From Dromiciops gliroides (lineage: Eukaryota; Chordata; Mammalia; Microbiotheria; Microbiotheriidae), in the NCBI RefSeq assembly GCF_019393635.1, contig NC_057864.1:467176117-467240116 (forward strand): a stretch of DNA of 64,000 nucleotides, read 5' to 3'. A model generated the notes under the pieces. That model ran no database searches and was not told where the DNA came from. It saw only the letters and a program-made list of their open reading frames with translations. Within the stretch, counting starts at the first letter, position 1. Each line of letters begins with the position of its first letter. This document shows, piece after piece, positions 11,045-21,445 of this stretch. A program made the position numbers and the translations under genes.

Positions 11045-11180
11045 TCTTGGACTTCCAGCTAGGCCACTGTGACCTTAAGCAATTCACCTGCTCTCTTCAG
11101 GGCCTCAGTTTGTTCATCTGTGAAACAAAAGGGGCAGATGAAAGGAGCTCTGAAATTCTCTCCAACTATGACTTTTTGGG
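11045..11180 (+). repeat. MIR
   Basis: CCTCAGTTTGTTCATCTGTG and CTCTGAAATTCTCTCCA. Confidence 0.6.
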
Positions 11181-11324
11181 GTCCGGTGGTCCTAGAAACT
11201 GAATTGAATCTTTAACAGAAGGCAGTAGAAAGCTTGAGACTAGGAGATCCATTTGCAGTTTGCAGAACAGAAAGACAAAATTATCCTCAAAGGGATGTGA
11301 TTTTAAAGTTCTCAAGAATCTCAT

Positions 11325-11480
11325 TCATCATGCTTCAAAACATTCCATTTGCACCATGTGTCAAGTACCAAGCTTAGGCTACTGTGGATACAAACAAGAA
11401 GGCCTGCCCTCAGGGAGCTTACAATCTAATGGACAAGTTGGGGATTCCAGAAATTCACAAAACACAAGACAAAATATGAG
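11325..11480 (+). repeat. Ancient dispersed repeat, L2/L3-like
   Basis: CTGCCCTCAGGGAGCTTAC and AATCTAATGGACAAGTT match a phrase shared with 19258, 29010, 37600 and 40490. Confidence 0.5.
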
Positions 11481-11504
11481 AAGATCCACAAGAAAGGAAT
11501 AAAT

Positions 11505-11722
11505 AATAATAACTTAATAGTGCTTCAAAATGTTTTCCTCACAATGACCCTTGGAGATAGGCTCATTGTTCTCATTTTGCATATAAGGAGACTGATACCT
11601 GCAAAGAGAATGTGATTTGCCCAGGGTAACACAACTAGTAAGCATTTGAGGAAGCAGATGAGCCAGTTCTTTTGATTCCCGCTTCAGTGTTCTTTCTACC
11701 ATACTATGCTGCCTCATCAAAA
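11505..11722 (-). repeat. MIR
   Basis: TTTTGCATATAAGGAGACTG, TTTGCCCAGGGTAACACAAC, and a CTACCATACTATGCTGCC end. Confidence 0.65.
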
Positions 11723-11739
11723 ATATCACTTTGAGAGCT

Positions 11740-11902
11740 TTTGTTACTGGAGTTAGAGTCAAGAGGACTGGGCTTGGACCTTAGGAGACTTGAGTTTGAA
11801 TTTTAGCACTGCCATTTAATTAGCTGTGGGACCAAGGGCAAGTAACTTTAATCTCTCTGTGCCTCAGTTTCCTCATTAATAAAATGGGGATGATTACACT
11901 AC
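11740..11902 (+). repeat. MIR
   Basis: GGAGTTAGAGTCAAGAGGAC, then GTGCCTCAGTTTCCTCATTA. Confidence 0.7.
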
Positions 11903-11903
11903 C

Positions 11904-12143
11904 TAGCTAGGTGACAAAGTGGATAAAGCACTGGGTTTGGAATTAGGAAGGCTCATCTTCATGAGTTCAAATCCTGCCTCAGACACTTACTAACTGTGTG
12001 ACTCTGGGCAAGTCACTTACCCCAGTTTCCTTATCTGTAAAATGAGCTGGAGAAGGAAATGGCAAACTACTCCAGTATCTTTGCCAAGAAAACCTCAAAT
12101 GGGGTCACAGAGAGTTGGACATGACTGAAAAACAACAACAACT
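11904..12143 (+). mobile_element. RTE-tailed SINE (type B), near full length
   Basis: Head TAGCTAGGTGACAAAGTGG, body ATGAGCTGGAGAAGGAAATG, tail GTTGGACATGACTGAAAAAC followed by AACAACAAC. Confidence 0.85.
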
Positions 12144-12371
12144 CCTAAGGCTGCTGTGAGAAACGTACTTTGTGAATCTTCAGTGTTCATGTAAATTATT
12201 ATTATTATTATCATCTCCCCACCTAAATTCTCACAATGTAATTCAATGACCTCAGTTCAACATTACTCTCCTCCTTAAAGGCCTATTTGAAAATTCAAAA
12301 TCTGAAGAAGGGTAAATTGTGAGGGAGAGAAAACATCAAAGTCCCTCACACATCAGCATATTTCTCTCTCT

Positions 12372-12524
12372 CTCTCTCTCTTTTTTTTTTTTGGTGAGGC
12401 AATTGAGGTTAAGTGATTTGCCCAGGGTCACACAGCTAGTGTCAAGTGTCTGAGGCTAGATTTGAACTCAGGTCCTTCTGAATCCAGGGCCAGTGTTCTA
12501 CCCACTGCACCACCTAGCTGCCCT
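12372..12524 (-). mobile_element. Short CORE-SINE
   Basis: Target duplication AGCATATTTCTCT. The left copy merges with a (CT)n run. Confidence 0.9.
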
Positions 12525-12525
12525 A

Positions 12526-13085
12526 GCATATTTCTCTTAAATTAACTTTTATTTAAAACCTATTAGTTTCAAGCAGTTTTGACAAAAGCACTCAAATAAC
12601 TAAAACAAAGTAGCAATTAAGGACTACACAAACCCATATATTCTTAAGTACTTATAGTTGGCAAAAATAAAAATTTACATATGCAACATATATAATTTTG
12701 TTAAGGCATGTACATGTATATATGTTTGCATTTGCTTTCAAGTTAAATTTTTTAAAAAGCTGTTCTATATTTAATGTCTTGTTAGCCTGAGTTCTTGCAA
12801 GGGAAATTGTCCTTTGAGAAAAATATGTATGTGAAATTCTGATATTCCCAGGGGAAGCCCTGTGTGGGGACAGTCTCCAAAGAGATTTGTCAGAGGCCCT
12901 CCAGGTTAATTTGGTCTGTATCATCAGGGACCAGGAGGCCCAAATGACACATCGGTTACATTTTAAAGACCCACCTCATATATTTGATTTTGCTTTCAGT
13001 CTAGATTACCAACACTAGCGAAGAATGTAAAGATAGACCCTACCACTAAAACTGTAAGCAAGGGTTGTATATATTATGTATAAAT
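12526..13085. other. AT-rich unassigned sequence
   Basis: No repeat phrase that recurs elsewhere in the window and no splice-flanked ORF. It is among the longer repeat-free blocks of the left half. Confidence 0.45.
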
Positions 13086-13146
13086 GACATAGCAGAATAC
13101 CGGAAGCTTGGCTTTGGAATCAGGAAGACCTGAGTTTGAATTCTAC

Positions 13147-13295
13147 TTTTTTTTTTTTTTGCGGGGCAATGAGGGTTAAGTGACTTGCCCAGGGTCATAC
13201 AGCTAGTAAATGTCAAGTGTCTGAGGCCAGATTTGATCTCAGGTCCTCCTGAATCCAGGACCTGTGCTTTATCCACTGTGCCACCTAGCTGCCCC
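13147..13295 (-). mobile_element. Short CORE-SINE in MIR
   Basis: Target duplication GAATTCTACTTTT. The host is a plus-strand MIR at about 13095-13400. Confidence 0.9.
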
Positions 13296-13610
13296 CTGAA
13301 TTCTACTTTTAATGCATATTAAATGCATGCCCATGGATAGCTACTTAACCTCTTAGTGACTTGCTCAATTCTCTAAGAATATTCCAAGGAGTTGACTATC
13401 TGTATCAGTGAAAAAAGTTTCCACACCTGTATTTCCCTACATAGGAGAAATCACTGGTCTAAACTAAAAGAAAATATAAATTATAATACTATATATATGC
13501 ATATATGTACACATATACATCTATTTTAAGAAAACAATTATACTTTATTTTCTTATTTGCTCTTTGTTCCCTTGATTTGGAATCCAATGGTCTTTGTTCA
13601 ACTTCTAGCT

Positions 13611-13757
13611 CTTTTTTTTTTGGTGAGGCAATTGGGGTTAAGTGACTTGCCCGGGGTCACACAGCTTGTAAGTGTTAAGTGTCTGAGGCCGGATTTGAAC
13701 TCAGGTCCTCCTGAATCCAGGGCTGGTGCTTTATCCACTGCACCACCTAGCTGCTCC
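13611..13757 (-). mobile_element. Short CORE-SINE in MIR
   Basis: Target duplication CAACTTCTAGCTCTT. The MIR host runs 13570-13900. Confidence 0.9.
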
Positions 13758-14049
13758 CAACTTCTAGCTCTTAATGCTTATTTATCTGCGTAACTTTGGG
13801 TGTTACTTTTCGATTCTGGGCCTTTGTTCTCCCCATGCATAAAATGAGGATATGTGACTAGATGATTTCTGTCTCCTCACCAGCTTTAAATGTCTTGATC
13901 CTTTGACCTCTTCTGGTTTCTTTAGCAGATTTTATTGTTCATCATATACCAAATAGATTTTTTTCCCAGGGCAACAGTGAGTATATAGGTGGGTGGGGGA
14001 TTGGGCAAAGCCAGCATAAACACAGGAGGGTTCATTAGATCACAAAATT

Positions 14050-14365
14050 AGAGCTAGAAGGAGTTTCAGAGTTCAGTTAGTCCAAGATCATCCTTTTATA
14101 GATGAGGAAATTGAAGCCCAGAGAAGTTAGGCGACTAGTCCAAGGTCACACAGCTAGAGCATCGTCAGAGATAGGATTTGTTTGTTTGTTTTTGTTTTGT
14201 GGGGCAATGGGGGTTAAGTGACTTGCCCAAGGTCACACAGCTAGTAAGTGTCAAGTGTCTGAGGCCAGATTTGAACTCAGGTCCTCCTGAATCCAGGGCC
14301 GCTGCTTATCCATTGCAGCGCCACCTAGCTGCCCTGAGAGATAGGATTTGAATTCTAGTACTCAG
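14050..14365 (-). repeat. MIR split by a SINE
   Basis: GATGAGGAAATTGAAGCCCA before and ATAGGATTTGAATTCTAG after the insertion. Confidence 0.7.
14181..14334 (-). mobile_element. Short CORE-SINE
   Basis: Target duplication AGAGATAGGATTTG lies inside the MIR. Confidence 0.88.
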
Positions 14366-15085
14366 GGGGTCCTAAGAGAAGATATTTCAGTGTGTGCCCC
14401 TGAATCACCACCTAAGGGGAAGACCCAATGGCTTGTTTCTCTACCCCTGTCCCCTGATTTTGCCCTCCCCAAATGAGACCAGCACCACTAAGAGCTTCTG
14501 CCTTATATGCCCACTACTGTCCATCCCTCCCCTCCCCGCCCCTCCCACCCCGGTAACCTAGCTACTCCCTGAGATTGGACAAAAACAATGCTTTAAAGTA
14601 CATCCTTGCATTCAAGTCCTTTCTGAGGATGCCAGGTGGGGAGGGAGTGGAAGGGGGCCTACTGGTCTGAGGGTTTTTTTGGGGGGGTGGGGGTGAGTGG
14701 GAAATGGGAACTTTGAGGATTATGGGGGAGAGAAGAGCCAGATAGGAGGAGTATAATTTAGGACTGGAAAGAACATAAATTGTCATTTCTTTTGGTCATA
14801 TTTGTGATCATGTCAGTGTAGGGAGTTCCCGGTGTAAGAAACTCCTGCCACTGATGCAGGCAAATTATAGGATTTATATCTAGAAGAGACCTTAGAGTCA
14901 GCACCTATGTCCCTGAAATCTCTGTTCATGGTTTCTAATTCTGTCCTCTGGAACAAAACAGAACAATTGTGTTCTGGAACTTCTTCCACAGGAATCAATC
15001 AATTGCCAAACAATTCTTAAATTCTTATGATGTGCTACACCCTGGTGATACAAAGAAAAAGCAACGCTCCTCCAAACACTTGAGA
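14366..15085. other. No gene recognised
   Basis: Contains a C-rich stretch near 14525-14555 and a G-run near 14676-14695. Minus-strand proline-rich frames are composition artefacts. Confidence 0.45.
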
Positions 15086-15089
15086 GCCA

Positions 15090-15278
15090 AAGTCATGCTA
15101 CTGTGATGCAGTGGAAAGACAGTTCTGAAGTCAAAAGACCTGAGTTCAAATCCCAAATCTGATATTACCCATGTGTCCTTGGGCACTTAACCTTGCCGGG
15201 TCTCAGTTTCCTTCTCTGTAAAGTGAAGGTGTTAGACTTTGTGGTTTGTTCTAGATTTGTGTCCCTCTTAAGCCTTCT
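15090..15278 (+). repeat. MIR
   Basis: TGATGCAGTGGAAAGACAG, TGAGTTCAAATCCCAAATC and GGGTCTCAGTTTCCTTCTC. Confidence 0.7.
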
Positions 15279-15608
15279 CTTCTTCAATTTAATCATCCAG
15301 TTTTTTAATTTGTTCAATGGATGACATTGAGTCAACTGGCTTCAATCACCAGGAAGATGCCTGGAAGGCTCTTTGTTAATTGAGTCTTTGTAAAATGTAT
15401 CCTAACACATGAGAGGAGCTGATTATTTATAGGATTCCTATGGTGAATCCTGTTTAAAAGCCAAGAATCCTTCTGCCCCCTCCCCCAAATTGATTTTTCC
15501 CTTTAGATCTAGGTTTTAATATATTGGGTCAATCATCTATCTCTATCTATACCTATCTATATATCTTCAGGTATCCCTTCCACATCATGACTTTCTCCAT
15601 TCCAGTTT

Positions 15609-15716
15609 CTTTCTTTCTTTCTTCCTTCCTTCCTTCCTTCCTTCCTTCCTTCCTTCCTTCCTTCCTTCCTTCCTTCCTTCCTTCCTTCCTTCCTTCCTTC
15701 CTTCCTTCCTTCCTTC

Positions 15717-15754
<38 letters not shown>

Positions 15755-15892
15755 ATCTTTTTTTTTTTGCACGGCAATGAGGGTTAAGTGACTTGCCCAG
15801 GGTCACACAGCTAGTAAGTGTCAAATGTCTGAGGCCGTATTTGAACTCAGGTCCCCCTGAATCCAGGGCCAGTGTGCCATCTAGCTGCCCCT
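15609..15892 (-). mobile_element. Short CORE-SINE with tail expanded to a (TTCC)n/(TTTC)n microsatellite
   Basis: The SINE body occupies 15768-15892 and is missing part of its 5' region (GGGCCAGTG joins directly to TGCCATCTAG). Its tail is an array of about 150 bp: TTTC, then about 24 TTCC units at 15623-15718, then TTTC units. Flanking CCATTCCAGTTTC / CCATTGCAGTTTC is the likely target duplication. Confidence 0.85.
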
Positions 15893-15913
15893 TCCCCATT
15901 GCAGTTTCAATAT

Positions 15914-16165
15914 ATCAAGGGTCAGCTTAAGAAATTAAATGAGAATTTTGGGGGAGTTTGGCAGAAGCTGCCGATGACATATGAAGGTCAGTAGACAACA
16001 CAGAAAGAGTTTAAAAATTCAGAAGTGGATAAAATATATGTACATATTGTATAATATCAACATATTTTATCTTTTAATACCACAGTAATTTAGACTTCTT
16101 CCCTGTTTTTACAAGGATTTTTCCAGATCTTGGGGGTGCCATGCTAACTCCCTTGATGTGGAAGG
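15914..16165 (+). repeat. Degraded copy of the small inverted-repeat element at 59030
   Basis: AAGAAATTAAATGAGAATTT, TGGCAGAAGCTGC, GATAAAATATATGTA and TGTGGAAGGAATGA align in order with 59085-59370. The left terminal repeat is not visible. Confidence 0.6.
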
Positions 16166-16439
16166 AATGACTCTTTCAGTATTTATGTGGCCCTAAATAT
16201 TGGGGTACCCTTGCCAAGTTCCCATTTGTAGTCTATATCACCTCTTCACACCCCACCAACCCTCTTTGCAACATTGTCTCTGAGCTCTCTCTCCTGCCTG
16301 TTTCCTTTAATAAGAGAGATTATTCTCCTTAGCCCTCCTAGCCCTCTGTGAGGTCCCATCACTGACAATGTCAGGTGCAAGTGGAGAGAGAAGAAAATAG
16401 AGAGAAGGAAAAAGAACCCGGGAATTGTGATGAACATGT

Positions 16440-16501
16440 CTAGAACTTGCAGTCAGCAGATCTGGATCTGAATCTCAGCTCTCTGCTAACTAGCTAGGTG
16501 A

Positions 16502-16537
<36 letters not shown>

Positions 16538-16765
16538 GGGGCAATGGGGGTTAAGTGACTTGCCCAGGGTCATACAGCTAGTAAGTGTCAAGTGTCTGGG
16601 GCTGGATTTGAACTCAGGTCCTCCTGAATCCAGGGCCGGTGCTTTATCCACTGCACCACCTAGCTGCCCTCTAGCTGGGTGATCTTAAATAAGTCATTCC
16701 CCCCTCTCCTGGCCTCAGTTTTCTCTTTTATATCATAAGGAGGTTGCACTAAATTCTCTCTTCCT
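16440..16765 (+). repeat. MIR split by a SINE
   Basis: Host sequence GGATCTGAATCTCAGCTCTC and CTGGCCTCAGTTTTCTC flank the SINE at 16506. Confidence 0.65.
16506..16669 (-). mobile_element. Short CORE-SINE with long pure A tail
   Basis: About 30 uninterrupted T on the plus strand (A tail). Target duplication CTAGCTAGGTGATCTT / CTAGCTGGGTGATCTT. A pure long tail suggests recent insertion. Confidence 0.9.
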
Positions 16766-16769
16766 GTTC

Positions 16770-17365
16770 TTATAAGAGGAGATGAAAAATTAGAAAGAAT
16801 CACCAACCAAAGAACCTCAGGAACCTCTTCTTGGGACCCCTGACACTCCCCTCATTAGCAGCATGTTTCTGTAGCCTGGCTTCTACCCTTCCCTCTAATT
16901 CTCTGCTGATATTGTCCCATACTCCCCAGCTGGAACAGGCCCCTTGTCCTCATTACTGTATGATACCTTGCATTGTCCTTTATCAAGAAGATAAAGGTGC
17001 CCTTTCTTCTCTCCTTCCCCCCACCCCCGATTAAACTGTAAACTTTTGAGGGCAGAGGTTGGGTCTATTCTTCTTTGAATATGCCAGAGTAGAGTTCAGC
17101 AGAGTGAGCTGTTAACACTTGTTAACATTTTCTCAGTTAACATTTACTATGGTAGATCCTTGCTGAATTTTAGGATTCTTGATTTCAGGATTTATTTCAA
17201 GTCCAGGTCCTCCAGCGAGGCTTCCATGAAGAGCAGTAAACTAGGCACCAGACACTGAATGTGTTCATGGTTTGGGATGTCTGTGTGTGTGTGTGTACCT
17301 TATCTGTGACTTGGCTACATGTATGTCTTGATACATGATTGTAGATGTTTGTCTGAGCCTCTCTG
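16770..17365. other. Possible old L2 piece; otherwise unassigned
   Basis: TAAACTGTAAACTTTTGAGG near 17033 resembles an L2 terminus. A short (GT)n is at 17281-17298. Confidence 0.4.
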
Positions 17366-17369
17366 TGTG

Positions 17370-17665
17370 TGGTCATCCCCTGATGGAATTTAAACTCTTT
17401 TTTTTTTTTTTTGGTGGGGCAATAATGGTCACACAGCTAGTATGTGTTAAGTATCTGAGGTCAAAGTTGAACTCAGGTCCTCCTGAATTCAGGGCTGATG
17501 CTTTATCTACTGCACCACTTAGGTGCCCCCATGGAATGTAAACTCTTTGAGAACAGGGATTTTTTTCCTTTTTTGTCTTTGTACCTATTACAGAACCTGT
17601 TATTGCCACAGAATGGTGGTTTAATGAATGCTTGTTGATAGATTGAAATATCTTCTTTTTCTTGT
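17370..17665 (+). mobile_element. L2-like LINE 3' end split by a SINE
   Basis: TGTAAACTCTTTGAGAACAG and TTTAATGAATGCTTGTTGAT. The SINE at 17398-17529 separates a small left piece. Confidence 0.65.
17398..17529 (-). mobile_element. Short CORE-SINE with internal deletion
   Basis: Lacks the GGGTTAAGTGACTTGCCCAG part of the 3' region. Target duplication ATGGAATTTAAACTCTT / ATGGAATGTAAACTCTT. Confidence 0.88.
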
Positions 17666-17685
17666 TCAGGCATTTCAATCATGGC

Positions 17686-18048
17686 TTATTGTTCATAACT
17701 CCTTCTGGGCTTTTTTGTGTGTGTGTGTGTGCGTGAAGCAATTGGGGTTAAGTGACTTGCCTAAGGTCACACAGCTAGTAAGTATGTAAAGTGTATGAGG
17801 CTGGATTTGAACTCAGGTCCTCCTAAATCCAGGGCCAGTACTCTATCTACTGCGCCACCTAGCTGCCTGATGGGCTTTTCTTGACCAAGATATTGGAGTG
17901 GTTTGCCATTTCCTTCTCCAGCTCATTGGACAGATGAGGGAACTGAGGTAAACAGGGTACATCGACTTGCTCAGGGTCACACAGCTAGTAAGTGCTGGAG
18001 GCCAGATTTGAACTCATCACTCTATTCTCTGTGCTACCTAGCTGCCCC
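17686..18048 (-). mobile_element. RTE-tailed SINE (type B) with nested SINE
   Basis: Reverse type B (GGAGTGGTTTGCCATTTCC, GAGGGAACTGAGGTAAACAG) ending CTACCTAGCTGCCCC. A younger SINE is at 17714-17867. Confidence 0.75.
17714..17867 (-). mobile_element. Short CORE-SINE nested in type B SINE
   Basis: Target duplication TGGGCTTTT / TGGGCTTTT. GT-rich tail. Confidence 0.88.
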
Positions 18049-18061
18049 TTCGTCAAACAGC

Positions 18062-18930
18062 AAGCATTGATTAAATGTTCGGTATTGCATTAGGCACTAG
18101 GAATGTAAAGACAAAAAAATCAAGTAATCCCTGGCCTCAATGACTTTATGTTCTATAGGGGGAGATAACATGAACACATACTTTTAAAAAGTAAAAACTT
18201 TTTGGGGGGGTGAGTTGGTTCAAGCTAGGTCTCATACAGGAGAGGACTTTCAAGTTGAACTTTTAAATCTATCTGGGGATTCGAGGAGGTAGAGGCGGGG
18301 AGAGAACCCATTCCAAGCATGGGAGATGGGAGCTGGGAGCTGGGAGAATGCCATGTGAAAGGAACTAGAGGCTGGGTTGACTGGACCACAGAGAGCAGGA
18401 AGGGGAGAAATGTGCAATAAAGCTAGAAAGGTAAGTTGGGGCCAGCTGGTAATGGGCTCTAAATGCTGGTTAGAAGATCTCGAATCTGATTCTAGAGGCC
18501 ATAGGGAGCCACTGAAGCTTATTGATTAGAGGAGTGGTCAGTCCTGTGCCTTAGGAATATCACTTTGACAGCTGTGTCGAGGATGGACCAGAGCAGACAG
18601 TTATTTTTTTGTTTAGTTTTGTTTTTGTGAGGCAATGAGGGTTAAGTGACTTGCCCAGGGTCACACAGCTAGTGTCAAGTGTCTGAGGCCAGATTTGAAT
18701 TTAGGTCCTCCTGAATCCAGCACTGGTGCTTTATCCACTGCGCCACCTAGCTGTCCCAGAGCATGCAGTTATGAGGCAGAGAGACCAGCTAAGAGGCTAG
18801 TAGAATAGTCCAGGGAAAAGGTGTTGGGGGTCTGAACAGAGGTGGTAGCTCCCCATTCTTTGAGCGGGGAGAAGGAGATGCATTCAAAAGCTGTTGTGGA
18901 GATGGAATCCAGAAGACTTGACAACTGATT
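18062..18930 (+). repeat. Ancient long dispersed repeat split by a SINE
   Basis: Same family as 19258, 40420 and 61024: GTATTGCATTAGGCACTAGG, then AACCCATTCCAAGCATGGGA, GGACCACAGAGAGCAGG, AGGGAGCCACTGAAGC, AATATCACTTTGACAGC and AGTAGAATAGTCCAGGG. It is a mammal-wide old element whose family I cannot name with certainty. Confidence 0.6.
18605..18756 (-). mobile_element. Short CORE-SINE
   Basis: Target duplication GAGCAGACAGTTAT / GAGCATGCAGTTAT. Confidence 0.9.
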
Positions 18931-18932
18931 AG

Positions 18933-18933
<1 letters not shown>

Positions 18934-18975
<42 letters not shown>
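18934..18975. repeat. (GT)n microsatellite
   Basis: About 20 uninterrupted GT units. Confidence 0.95.
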
Positions 18976-18976
<1 letters not shown>

Positions 18977-19257
18977 GGGCGGGGAGTGAGAGAAGGACCA
19001 TGAATGCACATGGATGTGTAGGTGAGAATAGTGTCCATGTACCTTTGAGTCTGTGTCAGCATGCTTGCAGGCATGGTTGTATGCAGGCATGTACATTGGA
19101 AGGGATTTACGCCCAAAGAAGTGTGTGTATATGCTTGTAAATGTGATGTGTTTGGAGGTATGGTGAGTGGGGGTGGGGATGCCAGGAGGCGTGGTGCTTT
19201 TGAAAGTCTGTGGACTTATCAATGTGTGTAACTGCAGACATGGTGTACTTTAGGGGT

Positions 19258-19512
19258 ATCAGCCAACTAACATTTATTAAGCCTCTGCTATGTGCTAGGC
19301 ACTGTGCTAAATCTTAAGGATACAAAGAAAGGCAAAAGACAATCCCCTCTCTCAAAGATCTCAGTCTAAGGAGGAGGACAACATGCAAACAACTGTGTAC
19401 AGACGAGATACAGAGAGGATAAAGACATAACCAACAGAGTGATGGCACTAGCATTAAGGGGGTTTGGGAAAAGCTTTCTGCAGAAGGTGGGACCTTTAGG
19501 TGTTTACCTGTG
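19258..19512 (+). repeat. Ancient dispersed repeat, 5' part
   Basis: CTATGTGCTAGGCACTGTGC, GGATACAAAGAAAGGCAAAA, ACAACATGCAAACAACTGTG and AAAGCTTTCTGCAGAAGGTG. Confidence 0.65.
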
Positions 19513-20725
19513 GCTACCTACCTACGTGTGTGTCTGTGTATGAGTGTGTATAGCAGGGGCTATTGTCTGGGAGATAAAATGCCCACTCCCAGCTTCTGGA
19601 ATGTTGGTGGCTAAACAACCAAAGCCTTTCCCATGTAGCCCCTGAGGATTAACCCACTTGCTACTAGATCCTGAGTAGCCCAGCTGTCTGTGCAGCCTCC
19701 ACAGCAGGACCTGAACCTGCTCCAGACGAGCCGCAGTAGTTGTTCCTCTCCTCTCAGGGAGGAAATATGGACCACAAATGATCCTGGTGGACATTCCAAT
19801 GTTCCGTGAGGAGGGGGGGAAGGGATGGTGAAGGGGACAAACTGAACGTCCCTGTGCGGCAGCTCAGGAAATCCTAATCCACTCTAAGAGCTGGGACCAG
19901 GGAGGTGCCAACATATCAGATTAGACATTCAGTCCTGGGGCCTGCATCTCAGTTTCTGTGCTTCATGCCCTCGGGCGGCAGGAAATGAAGGTTGTGAAGC
20001 ATCTGTTCCGTGTGCTGCTGGAGCCTTCTCCCACCCCACCCCTGAGATCACCAGGTTTCTCCCTTTTCTGTTCTTTTCTCTTCCTCAGATCTCAAGTCCA
20101 GAAGTCACCTGACTCTGTCAACTGTGGAACTGCTGGCAGAGCCCTGACCTCATGACCTCTGTAAATAACATCAGCCTTATCTGGGCTTCCAGTTCAGTCT
20201 CTCTGCTTCTGAACAGACTCCTTTTGTAAACTGACTTTGGGAAAGGGAAATTGTAGTTTTTTCTGACAAGATACCCCCTGAGAGTAAAGCCACAGATAGA
20301 ACACGAGTGCATCTGAATAATAGAACTGGAGATATTCTGCGCTGGAAGAGGGTTCAAGAGATGGTTATAGCCTTCAAACAGTACTGGGCATTATTATCTC
20401 CTTATACAGCAAGGAAGCAGAGGACAGGGTTCCCACAGGTGGAAGCCCCTCGTTCTCTCTTTCTACTTCTAATGTCATCTGTTTGCTTTTCTTTGGAAGG
20501 TTCTTAAGTCTGGATTCCTCTGATTCTGTTCTTTCTCACCCACCTGGTTTCTATCCTGATCTTGCATCAGAGAAAGAAAAGGGTTGGCTATGGGAATGTG
20601 GCGATCACATGTTGGAGCAGGAGACTGGAGGACCCGAGCTCCTAGAACCTTTTTCAGGGCCTTAAGAGTGACATCTATTATCCAAGATACTCCTGTATAG
20701 GGAAGGTATCTATAGTCTTATAGAC
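19513..20725. other. Unassigned region
   Basis: No exon with acceptor, donor and conserved frame was recognised. A weak reverse MIR may lie near 20335-20430. Confidence 0.4.
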
Positions 20726-20729
20726 TTTC

Positions 20730-21190
20730 TAGGTTCCTCATTTTACAGTAGAGGAAACTGAGGCCCAGAGAAGGGACACACACTGGGTTTGGCTTCAGAG
20801 TATCTTTGTTAAATTCCAGCTCTGCTGCCTATAACTTGGATGATCTTTTTTTTTTTTTTTTAGTGAGGCAATTGGGGTTAAGTGACTTGCCCAGGGTCAC
20901 ACAGCTAGTAAGTGTTAAGTGTCTGAGGCCGGATTTGAACTCAGGTCCTCCTGACTCCAGGGCTGGTGCTCTATCCACTGCCCACCTAGCTGCCCCAACT
21001 TGGGTGATCTTGGGAGAGTCCAGCACGTGGCCCATTGTCTTGGGTATCATAAGTACTTAATAAATGTTTGTGAAATTGAATTTAACCTAGTCCACTTGGG
21101 CCTCAGTTTTGTCATCTGTATAATGAAGGGGTTGGGGTGGGCATATGATTTCTGAAGTCCCTTCTGTCTCAGATGTGATCATTTTATGAT
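20730..21190. repeat. MIR pieces around a SINE
   Basis: A reverse fragment GAGGAAACTGAGGCCCAGAG at 20751 is followed by a plus-strand MIR whose CCTCAGTTTTGTCATCTGTA lies after the SINE at 20846. Confidence 0.6.
20846..20996 (-). mobile_element. Short CORE-SINE
   Basis: Target duplication AACTTGGATGATCTT / AACTTGGGTGATCTT. Carries the AATTGG and GTGTTAAGTG variants of the second subfamily. Confidence 0.9.
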
Positions 21191-21299
21191 GCTTCTATGA
21201 CACCCATAAGGTCATACAAGTTAGCCGAACACAAGTCTCTAGGTGCTTTTCCCACTACACTCTGCTGACATGTGAGAGATGTCCTGGGTTACACCATGC

Positions 21300-21445
21300 A
21301 GAATGAACCCCTGAAGAGAAGTTAGGAGACCTGCATTCTAGCACCTATCTTATTGGACAAGCTTAGACAAGTCATTTATCTCCTTTGTGTCTCTGGGTCC
21401 TCAGATGTGAAATGGGGAGAAAACTGTCTGATGGACTAATCTCAT
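21300..21445 (+). repeat. MIR
   Basis: GGAGACCTGCATTCTAGCAC and TGGACAAGCTTAGACAAGTC. Confidence 0.6.

Noticed and set aside
15524..15787. Repetitive LPSFLPSF / KEGRKEGR frames
   Set aside because: Translation of the (TTCC)n microsatellite.
19522..19799. Possible minus-strand exon (90-aa frame)
   Set aside because: Two competing frames, no clear acceptor and donor pair, and no recognised similarity.
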